Assembly: GCA_027578815.1 (NCBI GenBank)
Contig: JANBTH010000034.1
Coordinates: 1 to 50,583 of the forward strand
DNA length: 50,583 nt
Source of the DNA: Coemansia sp. RSA 1804
Lineage: Eukaryota > Kickxellomycota > Kickxellomycetes > Kickxellales > Kickxellaceae
Direction of reading: 5' to 3'
Below are positions 39,053-50,074 of the stretch, piece by piece (the stretch's first letter is position 1; each line of letters opens with the position of its first letter). A model generated the notes under the pieces. The model searched no databases. It had not been told where the DNA came from and saw only the letters and a list, made by a program, of their open reading frames with translations. Position numbers and translations under genes: made by a program.

Positions 39053-39835
39053 CACCCAAAGCCTAAATATGGTTTATAGATGCAGAGAGAGAATGTTACC
39101 AAAAAATATTGGACAATAACAAGAAGAAAACTCTAGAGACAGATATTGCTATGAAAGGAGAGAAGGAAAGAAGAAAGAAACACAAAGTCCGTCTGCCTCT
39201 GTTTCACAGCCCACTCTTAAACCTTTTTGTCAAAACCTTTTTTCTTTTTGGGGGGAGCGCTTTTCGCTCAAAAACCCCTCCCCCCAAAAAGCGTGGGGTG
39301 TGGCGCGCACAAAGCACGGTTGCAGCCGTGTCTATCGCCGTTAACCTGGTTATTAATATTCAAGGCAATTGAACTTTGTTAGTATCACTATCAGCGGCGA
39401 TATGTCAGCGCAGCACATATGCTGCAAATTGTCACACGCACATGAGATGAAATTCTCGGAACCCAGAACGTTGGTTGAGCGGAAAAAGAAGCAAAATTCC
39501 AATCGATTGCTGACCGCCAAGATTGCACATAATTAAGATCTAATCAGCAAGTCCGCTGAAATAAAGGTTGCCTGAGCGAGAATGCCGTGGCGAAAGCAGT
39601 GATTTTCTATTGCGCGTTTAAGAACAAAAAACGCGGGTTGCTTCTCCCGTGAACATTATTTTGCTGTCTAGTTTACGAAAATAGTATTAGGCCTTTGTTT
39701 TGAATTCCTTGACTTTACGTTTTCGATTATTAGCTTTAGTATAGCCCAATCTGGCAAAATCAAACTTTCATTATCTTCTCTCCATTTGCTTTGCAATAGC
39801 GGTTTGCTCTTCCAAAAAAAGAGGTCCTTTGAAAC
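39053..39835. other. Divergent promoter region PP2C / SMARCD homologue
   Basis: 783 bases between two head-to-head genes. It contains the perfect inverted repeat at 39244-39291. No gene is seen. Confidence 0.45.
39244..39291. repeat. Perfect 14-base inverted repeat with nested hairpin
   Basis: Arms 39244-39257 and 39278-39291 are exact reverse complements (CTTTTTGGGGGGAG against CTCCCCCCAAAAAG). They are separated by 20 bases that, together with the arm edge, can form a second small stem (GAGCG...CGCTC). It lies between divergent genes. Confidence 0.8.
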
Positions 39836-41203
39836 ATGGCATCGGTAAACACAAAGCGCAAGAGGCTAATTGAAAAGTCGCTGCCGCCTAAAATTGAAAC
39901 GTATATTCCCGAATCGCGGCTTTTTATGCAGCTGCAGTCTCTGGAGCGCAAGCTTGACGCAAAGATAGTGCGCAAAAGACTGGAGGTCCAGGAGGCGCTG
40001 GGGAAGCCAGTGTACAAGAAGCGCATCCTGCGTGTGTTTGTTTCTAATCTTGCGGCCAACCAGGCAGCAGCAGCTGGCGGCAACGACGAAACCGACGCGG
40101 AGGGTAAGGGCACTGGAGCGAGGCTTGACTCTGCGGAAGCGCCGTCGTGGACGCTGCGCATCGAGGGCCGACTTGTGGATCCACCAGGCACATCGTCGAA
40201 GGCACGCCTTCCGGCTCACAAGTTCAGCGAGTTTATTAACTCTATGGTGGTTGAGCTGGAGCGCGACCCACAGCTGTATGCAGACAATGTCGTGCAGTGG
40301 CGGCGTAGCGCAGCAGAAGGTGATGTCGATGGGTTTGAGGTGAAACGGCGGGGCGATGAAGATGTAAAGACAAAGATCATGCTGGATATTCGCACAGCAA
40401 CCGACCGTTTCAAGGTAAACAGTCCGGTTTTGCGTGAGCTGCTGGATATCCGTGGGACAATCTCAAAGGCCGGCTTCATTATGAAACTGTGGCAGTATAT
40501 CAAGCTGAACAGTCTGCAGGATAGCGAAGACCCAGACCAGATCCGCTGCGATGCAGGCTTGCGACAGGCGTTTGGAAACGCTGTGGTGTCGTTTACAGCG
40601 ATTCCGCAGATGCTCCACGTGTTCTTGACGCGACCAGATCCGCTGATCATTGAGTACACGGTGCGCGTCCACGAAGGCGACTTCCACATGGGGCAGTATG
40701 CGTTTGACATTGAAGTGGAGGTTGAGGAGCTGGCGCGGCAGGGAGCAGGGCCGCTGGCCAATGTTCTTACGCGGCAGCGCGAGTTGGCGCACATCCAGGG
40801 CCAGCTTACGCAAAAGATGCAGGAGATCTACAACGCACGCTCCAAGCGTGACTTTTTGCGCAACTTTGCCGAGGATCCCGTGGCATTTACACACCGGTGG
40901 ATTGACAACCAGACCAAGGACCTGGAGGTTATATTAGGCGATAGAAGGCATGGGCTGGAGGCGGCGCTCTCGGCCATCATGGTTGCTGACGGCACAAGCC
41001 AGGAGATGACTAGCGAGCGCAAGCAGGCGCTGGAGAAAGAGGCGACGAAATGGCTGAAGGAAAGCGCATTGTACGATGAGCCGTGGGCAGAGGAGGCCGT
41101 GTTTCATTATCTCTCTGCCAAGACCCAAGAAAGGATGCAGCAGCTTCTGCAGCAGCAGCAGCAGCAGCAGCAGCAACACCCTCCAGCAACAAACGGCGCG
41201 TGA
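39836..41203 (+). CDS. SWI/SNF-type chromatin-remodelling subunit, SMARCD/SNF12/RSC6 family
   Basis: 455 residues from ATG 39836. The N terminus has RKRLIEKSLPPKIETYIPES, the conserved start of SMARCD proteins, then QLQSLERKLDAKIVRKRLEV. A variable segment is followed by the SWIB/MDM2-fold domain at about 190-265, containing SPVLRELLDIRGTISKAG and FIMKLWQYIKLNSLQD, ending FTAIPQMLHVFL. The C-terminal helical part includes FHMGQYAFDIEVEVEEL and a long coiled stretch, and ends in a poly-Gln run. These are accessory subunits of SWI/SNF or RSC remodellers in the nucleus. Which complex it joins here cannot be told. There is no intron. Confidence 0.94.
   Translation: MASVNTKRKRLIEKSLPPKIETYIPESRLFMQLQSLERKLDAKIVRKRLEVQEALGKPVYKKRILRVFVSNLAANQAAAAGGNDETDAEGKGTGARLDSAEAPSWTLRIEGRLVDPPGTSSKARLPAHKFSEFINSMVVELERDPQLYADNVVQWRRSAAEGDVDGFEVKRRGDEDVKTKIMLDIRTATDRFKVNSPVLRELLDIRGTISKAGFIMKLWQYIKLNSLQDSEDPDQIRCDAGLRQAFGNAVVSFTAIPQMLHVFLTRPDPLIIEYTVRVHEGDFHMGQYAFDIEVEVEELARQGAGPLANVLTRQRELAHIQGQLTQKMQEIYNARSKRDFLRNFAEDPVAFTHRWIDNQTKDLEVILGDRRHGLEAALSAIMVADGTSQEMTSERKQALEKEATKWLKESALYDEPWAEEAVFHYLSAKTQERMQQLLQQQQQQQQQHPPATNGA
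41150..41173 (+). repeat. CAG tract encoding poly-Gln
   Basis: A CAG run near the 3' end of the SMARCD-type gene encodes its C-terminal Gln stretch. Confidence 0.85.
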
Positions 41204-42715
41204 ATATCCGGTATTTATCTTTCTTTTATCTATCCATCAACCTGTGGACCTGTTTTGAACTTTTTTTTCTATTTTTAAAAAACTTGTCTACGATGGAACT
41301 GGTGATGATTAACCCTGATTTCCTCTTTTTCCTTACAAAGAGCGCTTGACACGCCTTAATAAGCAGGCAGCAGCAGTTGACCAGGGCCTAGGCCCTTTTT
41401 ATTCTTCTGTGTATTCGGTACCACAGGCAAGCGGAATTGACACCCATGGGTGTTTGTTTGCACCAACTCACACTGAAAACAGATAGATAACCACTAGCTG
41501 GAGAGAAGCGGTGCTGATTACATTACATAAACTGGAGAGATGGAGAAGCGGGATTTCGCCAGCGGAAAAAAAAAAAAAAAAGTTCGACTGTAATCGCCAA
41601 TCGCCAAGCCTCCAGAAGTGGCGATGGGGGATGGTGTCTAATGTCTGGTGCGTGGTGCGTGGTGCGTGGTGGCGGGCTTTGTGAGCACAGGTTTTTTATA
41701 TTCTGTTCGCTTTTTCCATGTTTTTGCCGCTGGCTACCAACAAGCCTTTCCATGCGCGCTAGCAGATAATCATCTGCCAAGAGCGAGCAGTGGATGGGTG
41801 ACAAAAAGAAAGCACAGACGCTGGGTGCGGCGGACATTGTTGAGAAATACAAATGTGCAAGGTCGGAGAGATGCACGGCTGTGGAGAGTCCTCGGAGAGA
41901 TGCGCGGAATCCGCCCAAAAAAGAAAACAAACAAATCTGAGAGCTTTGCGACTTTTTTTTTATCTTGCTCATCGTGCCCAGGCCTACGGATCTTTTTTTC
42001 CTCTTCTTCCACTTCTCGACCTTTTGTGTCTCTGGTTTGCTTTTTTTTTGGGTTTCTAGTCTAGCACATTATTCAAACTTTTATTCTTCTTTTTCCATCT
42101 TCTTTTGCGTACTTTGGCTAGCAGTTCTTTCTTTCCTCTATTTCTGTTTCCTGCCCTGTTCTACCGCCAGTGCGCACATACAGCCACACACGCCGCACAC
42201 AGCACACCATTTCCCACTGTAACCCAACAAACAACCCCTTTACACTTTGGTTTTGCACTGCGCCTGTATTACTATTACTACCTGCAACTAGCAGTAGCTG
42301 CTGCCCGTACAGCCTGATTGCCACTCGCTGCTCTGCCAGCACGTGTATCCAGCAGGCCCTTACACATCTTCTTTGTTTGCTAAGCTTGGCTCGGCGGCGT
42401 TTCTCTCAGTACAAAAGGAACTGCAGGCATTGTGTCTGGCGACCTGGAAGCCCACGCGACGCCTTTGTTTTTCCTCCCTTCACACACACACACAGCCGCA
42501 AAAGCTTTCCTCGTTGAATTCTGGCTCACAGCCATTGTCGTTTTACACGATTGTTACGTGGCGGGAGTCGGCGGCAAGCCAAGCGAAAAGCAACCCACCA
42601 GCACAGAAGGCCTCTTGAGGGCACCGAACGATCGTGAGGCTTTCACCCAGTTCTGATCTGCTCTCCTCCCCCCTGTATTCTTCCACTCTTTACACACAGC
42701 AGAGCCGCCTTTGAG
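41204..42715. other. Intergenic region upstream of the P4-ATPase gene
   Basis: 1.5 kb spacer containing an A16 run (41566-41581), three copies of GGTGCGT (41647-41667) and several pyrimidine-rich stretches leading to the flippase ATG. No gene or RNA is recognised. Confidence 0.45.
41647..41667 (+). repeat. GGTGCGT tandem repeat (three copies)
   Basis: Perfect 7-base unit repeated three times in the spacer upstream of the flippase gene. Confidence 0.85.
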
Positions 42716-45700
42716 ATGGGAAGCGAATCGGTGCACAGCGCAAAACGACGCTCACGCCTCGGCCGGCTGTTCCGGCGCACGCGTGTGCTTGTCGGCAATG
42801 ACAACGCAGACAAGTCCGGCGCCGCGTTGCCGTCACGCAAAATATACGTAAACATGGCGGTCCCCGAAGATGAGATGGCCGAACACGCCCAGCACTACTG
42901 CACAAACGCCATCACAACATCCCAGTATACACTTATCAACTTTCTGCCAAAGAATCTTTCGCGGCAGTTCCGCCGTGTTGCAAACATCTACTTTCTGGTC
43001 CTCACCATCCTGCAGCTTATAAGCTACTTTGCAGTCGGTAGTCGCTTCCTGACGGTGGTTCCCATCATCCTGGTTCTTGCCATCACCGCCATCAAGGACG
43101 CCTTTGAGGACTGGCGGCGTCACATCTCCGACAACCACTTTAACGAGACACGCACCCGGATTGTGCGCAATCTGCGCAACACGAATCTCCTCTGGCAGGA
43201 CAAGCAGGCCGAGAGTGCGCGCGGCAGCCTATTGCACAGGACTCGCATCCGCCTTGCGCGGCGCCTCAACCGACGCACCTGGTACAACCAGATTCCAGCG
43301 CACTGGGAGGAAACCAGCAATCCCGTCGACCCAGCGATGCCTGCATATCTTGACGAGAATGCCAAATGGCGTAACGTCCGCGTTGGCGACATGCTTATTC
43401 TCAAGACCGGCGACCCGGTGCCGGCCGACCTGCTGTTGCTGGCAACATCGGCCGACGATAGCGGGTGCTATGTCGAGACAAAGAATCTGGATGGCGAAAC
43501 AAACCTGAAACCGCGCTCAGCCGTTGCCGAAACCTCTGGTGTGCGCGACGCTGATGGGTGCGCGCGGCTTCAGGCTGTGGTTGAGTCAGATCCGCCTTCT
43601 TCCAACATGACGCGCCTCAACGGCTCCGTACACGTGTTCTCTGCGCCTGCCGCACCTGATGGTTCCGACGATTCGTCTCCTACTGACGGCGCCATAAGCC
43701 CTGCCACACCGTTCCAAACCATGGTCAGCCCTGTCTCGCCTCTCCAGGCCAACGCCTACGCCAGTCTCAGGCAGCCGCTTGTCGATTCGCCTGCTGACGC
43801 CGGCAACAGCTACGAGATGCGGCTGCTGGGTCCAAAGCAGGCTGCTCCGTACAAGCAGTCGCCGCTGGCCAGACCTGGCACCATGCCCCAGTTCCACGGC
43901 GACGACGAGCCAGCTCCTCCCTACGAGCAAAAGACCTTGAGTGCCGGATCGCCTGCCGAAATGTAAGTTCCATCCAACGCTGCTTTCTTGCTTGCTTTCT
44001 CTTTGCTGCCAAAAGCAGCATCTGCTTTTCTTCCTGCGGTTACACGCATTATCCGCATCTAACACCGGCCTTGTCGTTCTAGGCCTTCCCCCCCTATTCC
44101 TCATTTCTTTCTGCTTACACACATTCTGTGGGTGGGGCTTTCTGTGTCTTGACAGAATGCTTTTTTTGTTCTGTGATTTCTTCTGTGCGCAGCTGGATCC
44201 GCTAGTTTGTGGCTGCTGCTGCCTGTTTCTTTTCCCACTGCCATACTCCACTATCCGCATGTCCAAGAACATGTGTGCTTATGTGTGTGTATTATTCCCA
44301 TGCCAGTGTGCTGTGGCTGGTTGCCCAGATGGCTGGCTAGATGCGGCTTAGCTCTGTGTCGGATCTCTAAAACACCAGCCCACAGACAATGCGGTGACAT
44401 CACGGTGTTGGCGTTTTCTCAATGCGCGCCATCCCGCACTGGTTGTTGTATCCGTTCTTCTATGCTTGCACCTAACTAAAGTAAGCCACCCATGCCTTGT
44501 TTCTCTGCTTTCTTTTTCTCTGTTGCCTGTAGTGCGCTTGGAAAGTCACTTCCGCACAATGTTGACTACAGTTCGGATCCTCGGCAGGTACCGTTTTCGA
44601 TCTCCAACATCTTGCTTCGTGGCATGACCATTCGCAACACAGACTGGGTTGTCGGTATTGTTCTCTACACTGGCGACCAGACAAAGATTGTGCTCAACTC
44701 TGGCCCTACGCCCTATAAGCGGAGTCGTATTGAGCGGACGATGAACACTCAGGTGATGCTGAGCTTTGGCTTTGTATTTGTGTCATCGTTCATTGTGGCT
44801 CTCGTCGGCGGTCTCAAGTACGCAAAGCCCGAGCACCACTACAGCCTTTACGTAGACACATCCATGAGTAAGGGTCTATACGGCTTTGCACTGTTCTGGT
44901 CTGCAATGATTATGCTGCAAAACATTATTCCAATTGCGCTCTATGTCAGTATAGAATTCGTCAAGAGCTGGCATGCCTACTGGATCTACGAAGACATTAA
45001 CATGTACTACGCACCCACTGACCAGCGATGCGCTGCACGTAACTGGAACATCTCGGACGACCTGGGCCAGGTCTCGTATATCTTTAGCGACAAGACTGGC
45101 ACTCTAACACGCAATGTCATGGACTTTCGCATGTGCTCAATCAATGGTAAAATATACGGCAAGCAGCTTCCTGGCGACGAGCTGGATGTGGTGAAGGGTC
45201 GTATAGCTCAAGAAGAGGTCGACAGAAATAATCCCCCCGAAGGCGGCGTCAACCCGTTCTTTAGCGAGATTCCCGATGATGAAAATTACGATGCTTACGC
45301 GGAGGCCGGACAGAATGTTGATGAGCATGGTCGCCAGAGCACCACTACAAGCATTGTCAGCAATGGGACCAGCCAGTACGACAGTAGTCCGCTTATCTCA
45401 ACATCTGATTCGGCCCACAGACACCATATGGACTATGCTGCCTCTCAATCGGCGCGGCCTCATGCTGTTCCTGCTCCGACTGGCGCACCGATCACCTCGG
45501 CACGCTCGCGCTCACGCACATACCAGGCGATGACCGAAGAAGAGATGCAAGATAGACGCAAGAAGATGATCCACACTTATACTTCCGCTATGCGCAAAGT
45601 CTTTGCTCCGCAATATGTTGAGATTGGCGATGAGGACACAGGCGCAGGCGGCGCATACACATTTGTCGACCCACAGCTGTTCTACGACATGAAGCCCGAA

Positions 45701-48700
45701 GGTGCGTCGCCAAACAAGGTCAAGGGCAGCCATAGCCCCTCCCCCGGGAAAAATGCTGCTGCTGCCAGCCAGTTTTTGAGCGCCATGCCACCCGAGGTGC
45801 ATCCCATAGACACCCAGCGCTCGATAACCGAGGATCCCGACTATGACCCACAGCGCCAGCGGGAGATGATTGATCTGTTTTTGACAGAGCTTGCCACCTG
45901 CCACACGGTTGTGGTTGAAAAGAACTTTCAGAAAAACATAGAAAACAACAACGACGACCAGTCGACCATCCGCCGGCTGACACGCATCTTTCACAGTCGG
46001 AACAGCTCGCGGAGGATTACTGACATGGTCCGCCACAGGCGGCATCGCAGCAAACACCATGGCCGTACCGACTCCACCGCCACCTTTGACAGCACTGGAG
46101 GAGGAGGAGGAGGCGGCGGCACAGGCGTTGAGTGGGTTCAGTCGGACGCAACACAAGGGCCCTCCGGCCATAACCGCACCATATCGACTTTCAGCGGTGC
46201 AGCGCTTGCTTCTTCCTCGCAGGCCAACGCAGAGGGTGGCAACTATCCGCTGGGAGAGACCAAAAATGGCTACTCGCCGCAGGACAGCAACGAGGCCCTG
46301 CCTGGGCACCAGCGCACAGCCAGCAGCATTACAGGTCAGCGCGACCGTGATTCCGGCTCTGATTCTGGACAGGGCGCATCACAGCCCGATTCGCCACCCA
46401 ATGCAGAGGTCCAGGATCTGAGCAAGCTCGCCTACAGTGCAGAGTCTCCCGACGAAGGTGCGCTTGTCCGTGCCGCAAAGAACTTTGGATATGCGTTTTT
46501 GGGTCGCATCAAAACCACTCTTTATCTTGATATTCGTGGCGAGAAGATGCAGTTTGAAGTGCTAGACACGATCGAGTTTAACTCGACTCGCAAGCGTATG
46601 TCGTCTATCCTCCGTCGTCCTCCGCCGCACAACGATATCATCCTGTTCTCCAAGGGCGCCGATAACGTGATGATTGAACGGCTTTGCAGAATCCCTAGTG
46701 GCGGTAACGGGACACAGTGGCCATTCAGCAGCGACGAAGATGCCAGGTTCGAAAAGAAGATGCGCGAGAGAACATTCAAACAGATCGACGAGTTTGCAAA
46801 CGCTGGTCTGCGTACGCTGATGCTTTGCTACCGGAAGCTTAGCGAGGACGAGTGGGTGCGGTGGTCATCTCGCTACCATGCAGCGCTGGGTTCTGTTGAG
46901 TCTGACCGTGACGAACAGATTGCGGCAATTGCCGAGGAGATGGAGTGCAATCTGCGGATTGCAGGTGCCACCGCTATTGAGGATAAGCTTCAAGAGCGTG
47001 TGCCCGACACCATTGCAGCCTTGCGCGCTGCTGGGATGCGCATATGGGTGCTGACCGGCGACAAAATGGAGACTGCGATAAATATCGGGTTTGCTGCTAA
47101 TCTCCTCACAAAGGAAATGGAGCTATGGACCATCAGCAGCTCATCTGGCACTGAGAAGATTCTGTCCCGGTTCAAGCTGATTGCTCGGATTATGCGCGAG
47201 ATGGCCGCCAATGACGCAGTGCAGTCTATTGCTCCCGGTGCCAACACCGATGCATCCAAGATGAACAAGCACAAGAAGCACAAGTTTAGCCTGGATCACG
47301 ATGAAACGCGTGCGCTTGGCAGTATTTCATACAAGGTTGGCCGTGCCAAAAAGTTCCTGAACGTCGGTCATACGCTGCGTATGAGAAAGCAGCGCAAGAA
47401 CGCGGCTGCCGAACAGCAATTTCCAGACGCTGGTGGTTACAGCCATGTTTCTGAGGCAAACAACCAGCCCTACAGCGACAACACTGCGCTTCAAGGAGCA
47501 TCCGGGATCTCTGGCCAACAGCAGGGAGGATCCTTCCCTGAGGTGGAGGGCGACGGCATGTCTGCACAGGATGTGCGCGACTCCATTGAGTATCTCCGTC
47601 GCCACAGCTCGATTACTGAGGAGGGCGGAGTCACTGCAGAGGCCAGCGATAGGAACGCACCATACCATCCGCTTAATGCCCTGGTAATTGATGGTGCGTC
47701 GCTAAGCATTGTGATGGACGATCCAGAGTGCCGTAGCCTTCTGTTGGAGATTGCGCCTTTGTTCAAATCCGTGGTTTGCTGCCGTGCAAGCCCTCTTCAA
47801 AAGGCCGAGGTTGTCAAGCTTGTCAAGGACGGACTTGGGCTTGTTACGCTTGCGATCGGTGACGGTGCTAACGACGTGAGTATGATCCAGACTGCCGACA
47901 TTGGCGTGGCGATCTCAGGCGAGGAGGGCCTTCAGGCTGCAATGGCAAGCGACTATACGTTTGGCCGCTTCCACTTTTTGCAGAACCTCTTGCTGGTGCA
48001 TGGGCTTTACGACTATCTGCGCATGAGCGAGATGATTCTGAGCTTTTTCTACAAGAACGTGATCTGGGCAATGGTGCCTTTCTGGTACAGCATCTACTGT
48101 GCATTCTCGGCGAACGTCTTTTACGATCTCTCGTACATCCAGCTCTATAACGTCGTGTTCACCGTGGCGCCAGTTGCTATCCTCGGGTGTGTTGACAAGC
48201 CGTTCAACTACCAAACGGCAATGACATACGTTGTTGTTTATAAGGATGGAATTAGAAACCGCTACTTTCAGTGGTGGCGCTACTTTTTGTATGTCCTGGA
48301 TGGGATCTACCAGTCGGTTGTGATATTCTTCACGTTCTACTTGTTTACCTACACGTCCGATGTGCAGAACCCGAGTGGCCGCACCTGGGGCAGATCAGAT
48401 CTAAGCACCGGCCCTACCGTTGCTGTGGTTATAGCAGCCAGCCTGTGTGTAGGGATGAACTCTTGGCAGTGGAACTGGATCATGGCGGTGGCCATCACGC
48501 TGTCCATAATCGTGTGCATTGTTTACATTGCCATTTCGTCTGCGGTCCGGTACTACTCGCTGGAGGGCGTTGCCACGTCGGTCATGTCAACAATTGAGTT
48601 CTGGTTTGGTGTCATCATCTCGGTGGTTGTTGCGCTTTTGCCACGCTACACCATCATGAGCTGGCAGAAGCTCAACCGTCCACGCGATCTGGACATAATC

Positions 48701-48850
48701 CGCGAGATCAAGGTGCTGCATCGTCCATGGTATGGCCAAGTGTATGTTGATCCGGATTCGCCCATTGAATTCCCAGACAAGGATCCAAAGCACCATCGCC
48801 CGCACCTGCGCAAGCACAAAAAACAGCAACAGCAGCAGCAACTAGAGTAG
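42716..48850 (+). CDS. P4-type phospholipid-translocating ATPase (flippase), DNF1/DNF2-like (two exons)
   Basis: Exons 42716-43962 and 44533-48850 join in frame across a 570-nt GTAAGT...CTGTAG intron to give 1854 residues, larger than yeast Dnf1 because of low-complexity inserts. The N-terminal region has NTFLPKNLSRQFRR-like sequence (INFLPKNLSRQFRRVANIYF) and a first membrane pair. The actuator motif DGET is at 259-262. The phosphorylation site DKTGTLT has Asp602. The nucleotide-binding domain contains YSAESPDEGALVRAA and FNSTRKRMSSIL. GDGANDVSMIQ follows, then six C-terminal membrane segments. NISDDLGQVSYIFSDKTGTL is P4-typical. In membrane segment 4 the usual PISL reads PIAL (549-552). Flippases move aminophospholipids to the cytosolic leaflet, usually with a CDC50/Lem3 partner. 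The intron lies in a disordered insert after DGETNLKPR. Confidence 0.92.
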
Positions 48851-49150
48851 CAATAAATGCAAGGAGCCATTAACATCGGGCCTGGCTGGCTTTATTTCTG
48901 GCGCATGTATCTTTTTATTTTTTGGATATACTATATCTTTTTTATTTTTCATTTCAGAGGCGATTATTTACTACATTTCATACATGTGCTCTACAGGACT
49001 TTTGCAGGCCAGTTTGCGTTTGTGTTATCCATCAAGTTTAGAGTTTCATATTTGGCACAATCACATTGTCGCAAGTATCCTCATAACACGACATTGTACC
49101 AATTTATTACCAGAAGAAAAAGAAGGCAAAAATATTATGCCACTAATGAC
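48851..49150. other. Convergent 3' spacer with AATAAA
   Basis: AATAAA begins two bases after the flippase stop (48852-48857). The spacer to the facing MTAP stop is AT-rich. No gene is seen. Confidence 0.45.
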
Positions 49151-50074
49151 CTAGAAGTACTGAGGGAAAATATATCTCAGCCTGAGCTTGCCCTCTGACG
49201 GCTGCTTGTCGGGGGTTTGCTGGAAGGCGTACTGCATGCTTCCTGTCTCACGCTTTGTAAGAAGCATCTCAGCGTCGTCGTAAACAGCCTTTTCAAGGTC
49301 GGGCAAGGCTGCAATAAGCAGTGACTTTGCGTTAGTAACGTTGCCCTTCATGGTGTTCATGACCTCGGCAACAGTAACTGACTCCTCGGACTCGCGCCAG
49401 GCGTCATAGTCGGTCGCCATGCAAACAATGGCATATGTGATCTCGGCCTCGCGAGCAAGCTTGGATTCCGGGATGCATGTCATGTTGATGACACTGGCGC
49501 CCCACGAGCGGTACAAGTTGGATTCTGCGCGGGTGGAGAACGCCGGCCCCTCCATGCACACGCCGGTGCCGCTCTTGTGGATGGTAATCTGTGGCACAGA
49601 GGAGCTGTGCTGGAAAACCAGCTCACGTAGCGCGGCACTAACAGGCTCTCCAAATGACGCGTGGGCGGTGACGCCTGTGCCCGTAAAGAACGAGTCTGCG
49701 CGGACGCCCTTTGTGCGGTCGATGATCTGATCAACAAGCACAAAGTCTCCTGGACGGATCTCCTCGCGCAACGAGCCAACTGCGCTGAATGCAAGGATAA
49801 CCCGCACGCCAAGCGACTTGAGCGCCGCAATATTTGCGCGGTAGTTGACCTCGGACGGCAGCACCTTGTGTCCGGGGCCATGGCGTGCAAGGAAAGCAAT
49901 CCTGTTTCCGCGCTCGGTCTCGGCAATAGTGATTGGGCCAGCAGGCTGGCCCCACGGCGTATCAACAGTGACCTCGCTCAGAATCTTGAGTCCGTTGAGT
50001 GTGTAAAACCCAGTGCCTCCTATAACACCGATACGAATATCCTTAAAGGATTGCGTCTCTTCTTGGGCTACCAT
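49151..50074 (-). CDS. MEU1: S-methyl-5'-thioadenosine phosphorylase
   Basis: 307 residues from ATG 50074. GVIGGTGFYTLNGLKIL near residue 17 and FLARHGPGHKVLPSEVNYRA are family signatures (phosphate and base contacts). TGVCMEGPAFSTRAES and INMTCIPESKLAREAEI contain the substrate Met-Glu and the NMT segment, and MATDYDAWRE is the DYD nucleoside-binding motif. The enzyme cleaves 5'-methylthioadenosine to adenine and methylthioribose-1-phosphate, feeding methionine salvage after polyamine synthesis. The C terminus ends RYIFPQYF. There is no intron. Confidence 0.96.
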   Translation of the reverse strand: MVAQEETQSFKDIRIGVIGGTGFYTLNGLKILSEVTVDTPWGQPAGPITIAETERGNRIAFLARHGPGHKVLPSEVNYRANIAALKSLGVRVILAFSAVGSLREEIRPGDFVLVDQIIDRTKGVRADSFFTGTGVTAHASFGEPVSAALRELVFQHSSSVPQITIHKSGTGVCMEGPAFSTRAESNLYRSWGASVINMTCIPESKLAREAEITYAIVCMATDYDAWRESEESVTVAEVMNTMKGNVTNAKSLLIAALPDLEKAVYDDAEMLLTKRETGSMQYAFQQTPDKQPSEGKLRLRYIFPQYF

